Below are positions 7,204 to 16,089 of a stretch of DNA of 64,000 nt, one piece after another (within the stretch, counting starts at the first letter, position 1; every line of letters starts with the position of its first letter). Made by a program: the position numbers and the translations under genes. This DNA is from an uncultured Sediminibacterium sp. GTDB lineage: Bacteria > Bacteroidota > Bacteroidia > Chitinophagales > Chitinophagaceae. The notes beneath the pieces are model-generated. The model was not told the DNA's origin and did no database searches. It saw nothing but the letters and a program-made list of their open reading frames with translations. The stretch lies in the NCBI RefSeq assembly GCF_946481145.1, contig NZ_CAMLMJ010000002.1, forward strand, positions 224,428 to 288,427, given 5' to 3'.

Positions 7204-9578
7204 CGATGTAGAATTTTTATCAGCAATTTCAAAAAATCATCTGGTTCAAAAGGTTTGGTTACAATTCCATTGATGGACAGGTTTCTGGCTTTTTCTTCCA
7301 CTTCCGACGGAAGACTGGCGGTTAACGCAACGATGGGTATATTGATTCCCTTTGAACGAATGATGGAAATAGCTTCATAACCATCCATAACTGGCATATG
7401 CATATCCATAAGTACCAGTTTATGTATGTCTGGGTTTAATTTTTTTACTGCTTCTTCTCCATTTACAGCAACATCAATATTTGCCCCCCATTTTTCCAGG
7501 AAGGTTTTGGCCACAAGAACATTGAGTTCATTGTCTTCAGCCATCAACATTGAAACACCACTCAATGGTCTTCCCTTTTCAATTTCAACAACTGGTTGCT
7601 GGTCTTCCTGGGTAAATGAAAATGCCTGTGAAACAGGGAAGGTTTGTGTGAAGAAAAATACCGATCCTTTTCCAGCTTCACTAGACAATTGTAACTGTGA
7701 GCCTTGTAACTCAAGTATTTTTTTACAGATAGCCAGTCCTAATCCCGTTCCGCCAAAGCTTCTTGAAGTTGATGTATCGGCTTGTGTAAAGCGATCGAAA
7801 ATGAGTTTTTGTTTTTCGGCGGCAATACCTATTCCCGTGTCTTCTACTTTAATGGTAAGCGTTACGTGTTGCTTATTCATTTTCTCCTGCTTAATCACCA
7901 ACTTCACATGTCCCTTTTTGGTGAACTTAATGGCATTCTGTAAAAGGTTTCCAACCACCTGGCTTATGCGTGTGGGGTCAGAAATAATTCGGGTATTAAA
8001 TGCCGGGTCCTTTTCGAGGATTAGCTCAATATCTTTTTCGGCAGCCAGTGTTTTCAATCCGGATAAAATATCCTGAAACACTTTTACCAAATCCATATCG
8101 ATGTATTCGAAGTTAATTTTACCCGCTTCGATTTTATTATAATCAAGTATATCGTTTACAATTGTAAGCAGGTTATTAGCAGAAAACAGTAACACATTCA
8201 ACTGTTCTTTCTGATCTGGTCTTGGGTTATCTTCTAATAAAATATGAGACAGACCAATCACGGAATTCAAAGGTGTTCTGATTTCATGCGACATATTCGA
8301 CAGAAAATCGCTCTTGGCAAGCAATCCTTCTTCAGCTTCCCGCTTGGCTTTGTTCAGAAGATAAGAATACCGATAAGAAAGTATTAAGGATTGCAGGAAG
8401 AAGAATGCGATATAACCAAAAAACAGTACTTCCTTTTGTGGCGCAACAAAACCAAAATACTGGAGGTTAATGATTACAAAAACCAGCATTACAACTCCAG
8501 TGCTCAATAATGCATAACCAGCTCCTAGTCTTTTTTTCCGATAAGCAATTATATAAACATAAAACGTGTAGGCAATTACAGAAAACATTACCACCAGAAA
8601 AGGATTGATCAACTGTGTAAACACGGAAGGTGGGAATATGATGGTAATTAGCGAGAGTATAATACATGCCCACATTTCAATGGCTGTAATATATTTATTT
8701 GAATCTTTTGGATATAGCTTCTGGGTATACTGAGTAAAGAATATTACACTGATGAATAGCGAAAGGTATTCCAGGTGTACCGTAACAATCCATGAAACAT
8801 TTCCAATAATACTATGCAGTGCATATTGAGATGAACCTACTATACGATAGCTGTAGGTTATACAGAATAAGGCAAAATAGAGTATGGTTCGATCATAGCG
8901 TCCAAAAAAGTAGAGACCGAAAAAAAACAGCCCGCACATTATGATACTACCCATTAAAATAAAATCAAGGGCATTGTTTTTTTCTCTTTCCCTGAAAAGT
9001 GTTTCTTTATTACCTATCAGAATCGATTTATAAGGGCCTCCTTTAGAGTGCTGAAAATTGGCAACCTGAAGTATTAATTTTAGGGTATCGCTTGTAAGTG
9101 AAACTTCACGGGTAAACTGTTGCCAATGAGGGATGGTTGTTTCAGCTGAAACACCGGGCACTCCTGATTGTACAAAGAGGTCATTATTAACAAAAAGCTT
9201 ATAGCTGGTATAAGTATCTGGTACATCGAGTGCTATGTTTTTTGCCCCTTTTGGCATCAAAACAGTTAACATATACGATGCGTATCCTTTAGCTGAAATA
9301 TGTTTTCCACTAATTAGTGTATCATCCCATCTTTTCGGAAAGGGGATCATACCTGTCATTTTACCATCCGGCTTACCTGGCTCACAAAGTTGTTGCCAAC
9401 ATAAACCCCATTCTCCATCCAGTGCTATTGTTTGTTTTGATAAATCTGTTGATCGAAGATCAATAATTCCTTTAGCTGCCAAAGGTTTTTGAGCATACAT
9501 GTTGGCAGTCAGGCTCAGGACAATAAAAAAAATAAAACCCTTTATTAGAAGGTTTTGGGATCTTGGATACAGTTTCAT
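7197..9578 (-). CDS. Hybrid sensor histidine kinase/response regulator with 7TMR-DISM sensor
   Basis: Inner-membrane hybrid kinase of 793 residues. After a signal peptide (about 1-30) comes an extracytoplasmic beta-rich 7TMR-DISMED-like domain (about 30-195), seven membrane segments (about 203-405), a HisKA dimerisation helix with phospho-acceptor His431 in SHEIRTP, a HATPase_c domain (N-box around 549, DTGIGIA about 581, GGTGLGL about 610) and a C-terminal receiver (about 675-790) with acidic residues AEDN and phospho-acceptor Asp726 in LMDMHMP. No DNA-binding output domain is fused and no separate partner gene is adjacent. It overlaps the convergent hydrolase by seven bases. The signal is unknown; DISMED domains often bind carbohydrates. 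Confidence 0.93.
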   Translation of the reverse strand: MKLYPRSQNLLIKGFIFFIVLSLTANMYAQKPLAAKGIIDLRSTDLSKQTIALDGEWGLCWQQLCEPGKPDGKMTGMIPFPKRWDDTLISGKHISAKGYASYMLTVLMPKGAKNIALDVPDTYTSYKLFVNNDLFVQSGVPGVSAETTIPHWQQFTREVSLTSDTLKLILQVANFQHSKGGPYKSILIGNKETLFREREKNNALDFILMGSIIMCGLFFFGLYFFGRYDRTILYFALFCITYSYRIVGSSQYALHSIIGNVSWIVTVHLEYLSLFISVIFFTQYTQKLYPKDSNKYITAIEMWACIILSLITIIFPPSVFTQLINPFLVVMFSVIAYTFYVYIIAYRKKRLGAGYALLSTGVVMLVFVIINLQYFGFVAPQKEVLFFGYIAFFFLQSLILSYRYSYLLNKAKREAEEGLLAKSDFLSNMSHEIRTPLNSVIGLSHILLEDNPRPDQKEQLNVLLFSANNLLTIVNDILDYNKIEAGKINFEYIDMDLVKVFQDILSGLKTLAAEKDIELILEKDPAFNTRIISDPTRISQVVGNLLQNAIKFTKKGHVKLVIKQEKMNKQHVTLTIKVEDTGIGIAAEKQKLIFDRFTQADTSTSRSFGGTGLGLAICKKILELQGSQLQLSSEAGKGSVFFFTQTFPVSQAFSFTQEDQQPVVEIEKGRPLSGVSMLMAEDNELNVLVAKTFLEKWGANIDVAVNGEEAVKKLNPDIHKLVLMDMHMPVMDGYEAISIIRSKGINIPIVALTASLPSEVEEKARNLSINGIVTKPFEPDDFLKLLIKILHRQ

Positions 9579-9762
9579 CTGCTTACGTATAGGTTAACCG
9601 CAGGTGTTTCAATGCTTTCGCTTTAAATTTACTTAAAACTTCTGCGAAGTTCCGAATTAATCAACAGCTTTCCTTGTAAAATTTGTTCTTTTCACTCCTG
9701 TAAGTATAATGCCGACTAGCTTTCCTTATTACCATTGATCCTCAACCACATTCTTATGTGGT

Positions 9763-9792
9763 TTTGCTGCGCTGATATTTCTTTCAGATTTG
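9763..9792 (+). promoter_or_regulatory. Bacteroidota-type promoter for the hemerythrin-like gene
   Basis: TTTG at 9763-9766, an 18-base spacer, then CAGATTTG at 9785-9792 (7 of 8 bases of TAnnTTTG). It lies 24 bases before the start codon. Confidence 0.55.
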
Positions 9793-9816
9793 CCTTTCAA
9801 TCTATAAAAGCTTAGT

Positions 9817-10500
9817 ATGAAACACGAAACACGTTACAATCCCTTTCACATGATACACCAGGGTCTACGCGCCATGCTCTATCATAATTCTTTACAAGTT
9901 CAGCAGACTGATTTTTTAGATGATAAAGAATCAGAAAAATTAATCTTATCAATTAAAGAACTTATTTGGCTATTTGAAAGTCATGCGCATACAGAAGATA
10001 CTAAAGTTTTCAGTTTAATTGAATCAAAGGCACCAGATGTGGTAGCCGATTTTGAAAAACAACATGAAAAAGACCATATACTGGCTACCCATTTACAAGG
10101 ATGTATCGAACAATATGAAGCTGCATCAAAACAATCGGATAAGGTTTTTGCAGGTCGCCAATTGCAATTTTCACTTGCTGAGTTTACCGCGTTTAACCTC
10201 AGCCATATGAATATGGAAGAAGTGATTATTAAAAATCTTTTATGGCAACATTTTACGGATGATCAGTTACATCAGATGACGAATGAAATACTTGCTGATA
10301 TTCCGCCGGAAAAAAATGCCCGTTACAGCTATTGGATGTTAAAAGGATTGGCAACGCACGAAATCATTGATTGGTTTAAAACCATTCAGCAAATGGCGCC
10401 TCCTTTTGTATTTGAAAATATGATGTCGCTGGCATCGAGTGCTTTACCGAATGCACAACTTCAGCAAATACAGGAAGCTCTGTTGGTAGAGTTGGTATAA
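9817..10500 (+). CDS. Hemerythrin-like HHE-domain protein
   Basis: Predicted cytoplasmic four-helix-bundle protein with a hemerythrin-type non-haem di-iron site. The pattern of His and Glu ligands fits: HNSLQ near the N terminus, ESHAHTEDTKV, EKQHEKDH, and LSHMNMEEVI toward the middle. Such proteins bind oxygen or NO, or act in iron and oxidative-stress handling. It is 227 residues with a longer C-terminal helical extension than minimal hemerythrins, ending in a Gln- and Leu-rich helix. It stands alone, with its own promoter-like sequence and a downstream GC-rich hairpin. Iron binding is inferred from the residues, and the physiological ligand is unknown. Confidence 0.85.
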   Translation: MKHETRYNPFHMIHQGLRAMLYHNSLQVQQTDFLDDKESEKLILSIKELIWLFESHAHTEDTKVFSLIESKAPDVVADFEKQHEKDHILATHLQGCIEQYEAASKQSDKVFAGRQLQFSLAEFTAFNLSHMNMEEVIIKNLLWQHFTDDQLHQMTNEILADIPPEKNARYSYWMLKGLATHEIIDWFKTIQQMAPPFVFENMMSLASSALPNAQLQQIQEALLVELV

Positions 10501-10524
10501 GCTTATTCAACTGTATAAATAAGA

Positions 10525-10549
10525 AGAGGCCCCCAAATGGAGGGCCTCT
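10525..10549. terminator. GC-rich hairpin between convergent genes
   Basis: Stem AGAGGCCC / GGGCCTCT (10525-10532 / 10542-10549) with a 9-base loop, midway between the stops of the hemerythrin-like and OmpA-like genes. No strong T-run is visible on either side, so terminator function is probable but not certain. Confidence 0.6.
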
Positions 10550-10579
10550 CTGGTATATGGTCGGTTAGTAAGTAAGCTA

Positions 10580-11488
10580 TTATTGCTTTGTTTCGAGCAG
10601 TTTAAAGAACTGATCAAGCATTGGCTGGATAACGATTCTTGTTCTGCGGTTAGCCGCTCTACCTTCAGCGGTGCCATTATCTTTCAATGGAATATACTGG
10701 CTTCTTCCTGCTGCAGTCATCCTTTTTGGATCTATACCATAAGTATCTTGTAAAATACGTACAACCGTTGTAGCACGTTTAACACTCAGATCCCAGTTGT
10801 CCAGAATTCCATTGGTTTTAATGGGAACTGAGTCTGTATGACCTTCAACAATGAATTCAATTTCAGGTTGTGCATTCAATACTTTAGCAACTTTACCCAA
10901 CACTTCTTTTGCGCGGTCAGTTACTTCATAGCTTGCGCTTTTAAATAAAAGTTTATCAGAAATATCAACGTATACTACTCCCTTATCTACTTTGATATTA
11001 ATGTCTTCATCATTAAGGTTTCCTATAGCACCTTTCAAATTCATAACAAGGGCCATATTCAGGGAATCCTTACGGGCAATTGAACCCTGCAGGTCTTTAA
11101 TATAAAGGTCTTTTGCACCGATGTTCTCAAGTGATTTCTTGATACTTTCAGCCTGAGCTCCTGTTACTACAGAAAGGTCTTTCAACTGATTCAAAACAGT
11201 GGTATTGTTTTGTTTTAAGAAATCGATTTGTTTATTCAGATCAGCCAATTGCTCCTCAAGCGCCTGTTTACGGGTGTTAAGCTCGCTGTTTTGACTTTTT
11301 GATTTTGCCAGTTGGTTTTCGAGGTCTTTGATCTGATCCTGTAATTCGCGGTATTTGCCCTGCATATCAAGATAGGCTCCGCTTAACTGGGTATATTTTG
11401 CCTCAGATTCTTTAAATTTCTTGGTACTTACGCATGAAAACAGCAGCATAGACGACGCCACTGCCACGATGAAATGATTGGTTTTCAT
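10580..11488 (-). CDS. OmpA-family lipoprotein with N-terminal coiled coil
   Basis: Outer-membrane lipoprotein tethered to peptidoglycan. The signal peptide ends in lipobox LFSC with Cys19. Residues about 28-140 are a long heptad-rich coiled coil (many Gln, Leu, Lys and Glu). The C-terminal OmpA domain (about 175-295) has FKSASYEVT, VEGHTDSVP, NWDLSVKRA and GRAANRRTRI, the last containing the peptidoglycan-binding Asn/Arg residues. The length of 302 and this coiled-coil/OmpA layout are usual for Bacteroidota. A structural role in envelope integrity is the family expectation. It is transcribed toward the hemerythrin gene and separated from the acyl-CoA ligase gene by 73 bases. Confidence 0.92.
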   Translation of the reverse strand: MKTNHFIVAVASSMLLFSCVSTKKFKESEAKYTQLSGAYLDMQGKYRELQDQIKDLENQLAKSKSQNSELNTRKQALEEQLADLNKQIDFLKQNNTTVLNQLKDLSVVTGAQAESIKKSLENIGAKDLYIKDLQGSIARKDSLNMALVMNLKGAIGNLNDEDINIKVDKGVVYVDISDKLLFKSASYEVTDRAKEVLGKVAKVLNAQPEIEFIVEGHTDSVPIKTNGILDNWDLSVKRATTVVRILQDTYGIDPKRMTAAGRSQYIPLKDNGTAEGRAANRRTRIVIQPMLDQFFKLLETKQ

Positions 11489-11561
11489 AGCTCTACATTT
11501 TTATCCAGCTATACAACGAAAAACCATACCAAAATATTGCGCAAGAAGAAAAAATGCTATG

Positions 11562-13202
11562 CTATTCAAAAATAACGATGCTTTCGGCCTTATACCAGTC
11601 TGCATATTGACTACTATACCGCGCATCTATATTTTTTCTTTTAATCTTTAGTGTAGGGGTTAAAAGCTCGTTTTGAATCGTCCATTCTTCTTTACAAATA
11701 ATAATCCGGGCCAGTTGTTCATGGTGTTCAACTTTTTGATTCACCTCGTTCAATAAATTTAGGAGCGTTGTTGCCAATAATTCGGGATTTAGTCCACTCG
11801 CCTGTTCGCTCAAAGTACACAAAACCATTGCTGCTGGTTGTCCGGAACCAACCACACATACCTGGGCCAGGTACTCATGTGCTGATAATTGATTCTCCAT
11901 GGGTGCCGGGGTAATATATTTTCCTTTCCCTGTTTTAAACTGGTCTTTGATTCTTCCAGTGATGGTTAAGAACCCCTCTTTGTCAATTGAACCTTCGTCG
12001 CCCGTTTTCAGGTAACCGTCTTCAAAACAAGATGCTGATAGTTCAGGTTCTTTATAATAACCCAACATAGAAGCATCGCTTTTTACCTGTACTTCATTGT
12101 CTTTCCCTAATCGAACTTCCACCAAAGGATATGGCTGGCCCACCGTTCCAAATTTTGCATGGTGCTTTTTATTGACATGTGAAAGTGCTACGTTTTCTGT
12201 CATACCATACGCTTCCTGTATAATAATGCCAAGTTTAGCATACCAGTATAATAAAGCGGGATTAATCGGCGATGCTCCGGTGAAAATATGTCTTGCTTTC
12301 CCCAAGCCTAATTTCTTCCTGATCTTCTTTTTAATGAGTGAGGATACAAGTGGAATTTTTAGCAGTGTATCGAGTTTCTTTTGGGGAATTTTTTTGAGGA
12401 TTCCTTCTTGCATTTTTTCCCATATACGTGGTACAGCTAAAAATACGGTTGGCTGTGTGTGGGCAAGGTTTGCTGCAAAACTATCTATTGACTCTACAAA
12501 ATAAACCGTACTTCCGGTAAAAATAGTTCCGCATTCTACCAGCATTCTTTCCGCAACATGGCAGAGTGGTAAATAAGAAAAGAAAACTTCTGTTTTGATG
12601 TCTGGAAAATTCATTAAGAATTGATCAACTGCAAATGCCATTGCATGAAAAGTATGCATCACCCCCTTCGATTGACCGGTTGTTCCTGAAGTATAAACAA
12701 TACAGGCTAATGCCTGTGGATCCAGTTTAGGAATATTTCTTATTGGTTCATGCGCTTCAACCAGTTCATCCCAATTCAAACAACCATGGTTAGGATAAAA
12801 AGGGAAACTAATTTGTGTAAGATTGTTTGGTACACCTTTCCTTATTTCTTCCGGCTGATCAAGTTTGCCAATAAAAATGGCTTTGCTTTCACTATGTAAA
12901 ATTATTTCTTGTAAAGTATCTGCACTGATGTTAGGGTATAACGGTACTGAAACACAACCTGCCATTGCAATAGCTAAATCTGCCATGATCCAGTGTGCAC
13001 AGTTTTTACTCAATATTGCCACCTTATCATCTTTACCGAATCCCATGGCATTTAATGCTGCGGCCATAGTTCGAATCTGATTTCCAGCTTCCGCCCAGGT
13101 AAATGTTCGATAAGTACCTTTTACAGGTTCTGCCAAAAACAATTGCTGAGGTTTTTCAGACTCGTATTGACAAAATTTTTCTACAATATTTGGATAGTAC
13201 AT
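11562..13202 (-). CDS. AMP-dependent long-chain acyl-CoA synthetase-like ligase
   Basis: Adenylate-forming ligase (ANL superfamily), expected to activate fatty acids to acyl-CoA with ATP and CoA. Visible motifs are the P-loop YTSGTTGQSKG at 170-180, a gate region with PLCHVAERM, the adenylate motif EAYGMTEN, LKTGDEGSID, and the hinge ITGRIKDQFKTGKGKYI that precedes the C-terminal lid. At 546 residues it is slightly short for a FadD/ACSL protein but complete. It is downstream of an acyltransferase gene with only 20 bases between, so the two likely form one lipid-metabolism operon. Chain-length preference cannot be read. Confidence 0.9.
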   Translation of the reverse strand: MYYPNIVEKFCQYESEKPQQLFLAEPVKGTYRTFTWAEAGNQIRTMAAALNAMGFGKDDKVAILSKNCAHWIMADLAIAMAGCVSVPLYPNISADTLQEIILHSESKAIFIGKLDQPEEIRKGVPNNLTQISFPFYPNHGCLNWDELVEAHEPIRNIPKLDPQALACIVYTSGTTGQSKGVMHTFHAMAFAVDQFLMNFPDIKTEVFFSYLPLCHVAERMLVECGTIFTGSTVYFVESIDSFAANLAHTQPTVFLAVPRIWEKMQEGILKKIPQKKLDTLLKIPLVSSLIKKKIRKKLGLGKARHIFTGASPINPALLYWYAKLGIIIQEAYGMTENVALSHVNKKHHAKFGTVGQPYPLVEVRLGKDNEVQVKSDASMLGYYKEPELSASCFEDGYLKTGDEGSIDKEGFLTITGRIKDQFKTGKGKYITPAPMENQLSAHEYLAQVCVVGSGQPAAMVLCTLSEQASGLNPELLATTLLNLLNEVNQKVEHHEQLARIIICKEEWTIQNELLTPTLKIKRKNIDARYSSQYADWYKAESIVIFE

Positions 13203-13222
13203 AGCCGGCGTTTGATGGATGA

Positions 13223-13795
13223 TTAAGTTGTTGGAGGTTGCAAGTGTGTCAAAGCCTGTTCTGCTATTTTTCCCTGAACAGGTGCATAAAAACGAAGGAT
13301 TTTTCTAAAGTCTGCTTCCTCATCTTCCGTCGTATAAAAGGGTTGATCAAAATAAACCTGCTTCTTACCAAAATCAAATGCTACCATTACGATCGGCACT
13401 CCCGCTTTTTTGGCGATATGATAAAAGCCCGTTTTTAAACGGTCTACTTTTTTGCGCGTTCCTTCCGGCGATAGTGCCAATACAAATTTTTCGTGTTGGT
13501 TAAACAATGAAACAACTTGATCTACCATATTGTGCTTATTCGACCTGTCAACAGGATAACCACCTAAACGGCGAAAGAAAAAACCAAATTTCCCTTGAAA
13601 CAATTCTGCCTTACCCAGGAATTTAACATGATGTAGTCTTAGTACACTGCGTACTGCCAAACCAATGATAAAATCCCAGGCGCTGGTATGGGGCGCAACA
13701 ATAATGACATATTTAGGAATATGATGCGGGAAATCAGGCTGAACCTTCCATCCCGTCATCCACAGGTAGAGTTTCCAGAGTAGTCTCATGGGCAA
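13223..13795 (-). CDS. 1-acyl-glycerol-3-phosphate acyltransferase-like (PlsC family) protein
   Basis: Small membrane-associated acyltransferase of 190 residues. Motif I is HTSAWD (His36-x4-Asp41), the catalytic pair of the LPLAT family. Motif III is PEGTRKK, with EGTR at 111-114. A hydrophobic segment around 26-50 suggests membrane contact. It resembles the short Bacteroidota subgroup, which may acylate lysophospholipids or related acceptors. It is the first gene of a two-gene unit with the acyl-CoA ligase, consistent with ligase-made acyl-CoA feeding the transferase. The start ATG at 13795 is followed by another Met at residue 3; either is possible. Confidence 0.85.
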   Translation of the reverse strand: MPMRLLWKLYLWMTGWKVQPDFPHHIPKYVIIVAPHTSAWDFIIGLAVRSVLRLHHVKFLGKAELFQGKFGFFFRRLGGYPVDRSNKHNMVDQVVSLFNQHEKFVLALSPEGTRKKVDRLKTGFYHIAKKAGVPIVMVAFDFGKKQVYFDQPFYTTEDEEADFRKILRFYAPVQGKIAEQALTHLQPPTT

Positions 13796-13811
13796 GCAGT
13801 TGGAAACAAGA

Positions 13812-13946
13812 TAATTTGAAAATTTGGAAATTTGAAAATTTGAAAATGATTAAAGGGCCTGCGGCCCTGTTATTTTATGTTATAATTATAAAATAATCGC
13901 ATTAACGAAGGCTCTTTCATTTTCAAATTTTCAAATTTTCAAATTT
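13812..13946. repeat. Inverted repeat through the uvrB stop (word TTTGAAAA)
   Basis: The left arm 13821-13849 and right arm 13917-13945 match at 28 of 29 positions. Both consist of an 8-bp word TTTGAAAA repeated about four times. The right arm contains the uvrB stop and its last codons. The loop holds a small GC hairpin, AGGGCC-TGC-GGCCCT (13854-13868), flanked by T-rich sequence on the minus strand, that could terminate uvrB transcription. Confidence 0.9.
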
Positions 13947-15962
13947 CTTCTGCAGCGCAAACATTTCGTCGCGCAGCCTGGCTGCTTCTATGAAGTCGAG
14001 GTCGCGGGCAGCTTTTTCCATCTGTTTTTTGGTTGAAGCGATGGCTTTTACAATTTGCGGAATGGTTTTGTATTCTATCTGCTCTTCGGCTGCGGCGGTA
14101 ATTAATTGTTGTTCTTGTTGTAAAGCATATGGATTTGATGGGTCATATCCTTTAATATCTAACACTGATGTTTGGGCAAATACCTGTTCCTTGCTTTTGA
14201 TCACTGTTTTTGGGGTGATATTATGGGTAATATTATAGGCTATCTGCTTTTCTCTTCTTCTACTTGTTTCATCAATGGTTCTTTGCATGCTTTCCGTCAT
14301 CTTATCTGCATAAAAGATAACCAGTCCGTCCACGTTTCTTGCTGCCCTTCCGGCGGTTTGGGTTAATGATCTTTCATTCCTCAAAAATCCTTCTTTGTCA
14401 GCATCGAGAATAGCTACCAATGAAACCTCGGGAAGATCCAATCCTTCACGAAGCAGGTTAACACCAACCAATACATCAATAACACCCAACCTAAGGTCAC
14501 GTAATATTTCTACACGTTCCAGCGTATCAACATCACTATGGATATATTTTGATTTGATATTGATACGGCCCAGGTATTTATCCATTTCTTCTGCCATCCG
14601 CTTGGTAAGTGTTGTTACCAATACCCTGTCTCCTTTTTTTACCCGCTTATCGATTTCATCCAACAAATCATCTATTTGGTTTACACTTGGGCGTATTTCA
14701 ATGGGAGGGTCCAATAAGCCCGTGGGACGCACCACTTGTTCCACAACAACACCTCCCGTTTTTTCCAGTTCATAGTCGCCGGGAGTTGCACTAACAAATA
14801 CGGTTTGTCCAACAAGCGATTCAAACTCATGAAAATTCAGCGGACGGTTATCCATAGCACTAGGTAGCCGGAATCCATAATCCACCAACACCATTTTCCG
14901 GCTTCTGTCGCCGCCATACATACCAGCTACCTGTGGAATGGTCTGATGACTTTCATCAATCACACACAGAAAATCTTTTGGGAAATAGTCTAACAGGCAA
15001 AATGGTCTGGTACCAGGGTTTCTTCGGTCAAAAAAACGGGAATAGTTTTCTATACCATTACAATAACCAAGTTCCCGAATCATTTCTAAATCAAATTCTA
15101 CTCTTTCTTTCAATCGCTGGGCCTCGATAAATTTTCCGATATTTTTAAAATATTCTACCTGGGCCATCATTTCATCCTGTATTTCACTCATCACCTGCTG
15201 AATCATGTCTTTGGGTGCCAGGTATAGATTGGCTGGAAAGATTGCAGCAGTATCCATTAAACCTATGCGTTTATTGGTTGCTGTTTCAATACTTTCTATT
15301 TCTTCTATTTCATCACCAAAAAAACTAATACGGTAACCAAAGTCAACATAAGGAAGGTTAATATCAATAGTATCTCCTTTAACACGGAATGTTCCCCTTT
15401 TAAATTCTTCCTGACTTCTGCTGTATAATGCATTCACCAGTTGGTGTAAAAATCCTTGACGGGAAATTACCTGTCCTTTATGTATCCGGATAATTCCGTT
15501 TTCATATTCTGTAGGGTTACCCATGCCATAAATACAGCTTACACTAGCTACTACTATAATATCCCTTCTTCCGCTTAATAATTGAGAAGTAGCTTGTAGG
15601 CGTAGTTTATCCAGTTCTTCATTTATGCTGAGGTCTTTTTCAATATACGTATCGCTAACCGGCATATATGCTTCTGGCTGGTAGTAATCGTAATAACTAA
15701 CAAAATAACCCACTGCATTATCTGGAAAGAACTGTTTAAATTCTCCATACAGTTGCGCTACCAGTGTTTTATTATGGGTAAGTACCAGGGTTGGCCTTTG
15801 TACATTATTGATAACATTGGCCATCGTGAATGTTTTACCACTGCCCGTAACACCTAATAGTGTTTGGTACTGCTCTCCATTCAAAATACCGTCAGTAAGT
15901 TGGGCAATGGCAGAAGGCTGATCGCCTGCCGGCTGGTAGGATGAATGTAATTTGAAAGGCAT
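13923..15962 (-). CDS. uvrB: Excinuclease ABC subunit B
   Basis: DNA-damage recognition helicase of nucleotide excision repair, which acts with UvrA and UvrC. It has Walker A GVTGSGKT (37-44), the beta-hairpin region YYDYYQPEAY, a DESH Walker B, helicase motifs SATPGDYE and QTAGRAARN, and a C-terminal UVR coiled-coil (about 640-675) ending MFALQKKFENLKI. The length of 679 is typical. The final KFENLKI is encoded within a repeat arm of the 8-bp word TTTGAAAA. It still reads as a plausible UVR helix end, so the repeat may have grown out of this coding sequence. It is transcribed alone and divergent from the PAS kinase gene. Confidence 0.98.
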   Translation of the reverse strand: MPFKLHSSYQPAGDQPSAIAQLTDGILNGEQYQTLLGVTGSGKTFTMANVINNVQRPTLVLTHNKTLVAQLYGEFKQFFPDNAVGYFVSYYDYYQPEAYMPVSDTYIEKDLSINEELDKLRLQATSQLLSGRRDIIVVASVSCIYGMGNPTEYENGIIRIHKGQVISRQGFLHQLVNALYSRSQEEFKRGTFRVKGDTIDINLPYVDFGYRISFFGDEIEEIESIETATNKRIGLMDTAAIFPANLYLAPKDMIQQVMSEIQDEMMAQVEYFKNIGKFIEAQRLKERVEFDLEMIRELGYCNGIENYSRFFDRRNPGTRPFCLLDYFPKDFLCVIDESHQTIPQVAGMYGGDRSRKMVLVDYGFRLPSAMDNRPLNFHEFESLVGQTVFVSATPGDYELEKTGGVVVEQVVRPTGLLDPPIEIRPSVNQIDDLLDEIDKRVKKGDRVLVTTLTKRMAEEMDKYLGRINIKSKYIHSDVDTLERVEILRDLRLGVIDVLVGVNLLREGLDLPEVSLVAILDADKEGFLRNERSLTQTAGRAARNVDGLVIFYADKMTESMQRTIDETSRRREKQIAYNITHNITPKTVIKSKEQVFAQTSVLDIKGYDPSNPYALQQEQQLITAAAEEQIEYKTIPQIVKAIASTKKQMEKAARDLDFIEAARLRDEMFALQKKFENLKI

Positions 15963-16089
15963 AACTGGTTACTTGAAAAGATCATAAAGTTACTGCCTAA
16001 TTATTATGGCTGAAGGAAAACTTATGAAATAAGTAATCCTCTTTTGTATATTTACTTTAGTTAAGAACGATATTAAATATCTGTGTTGT

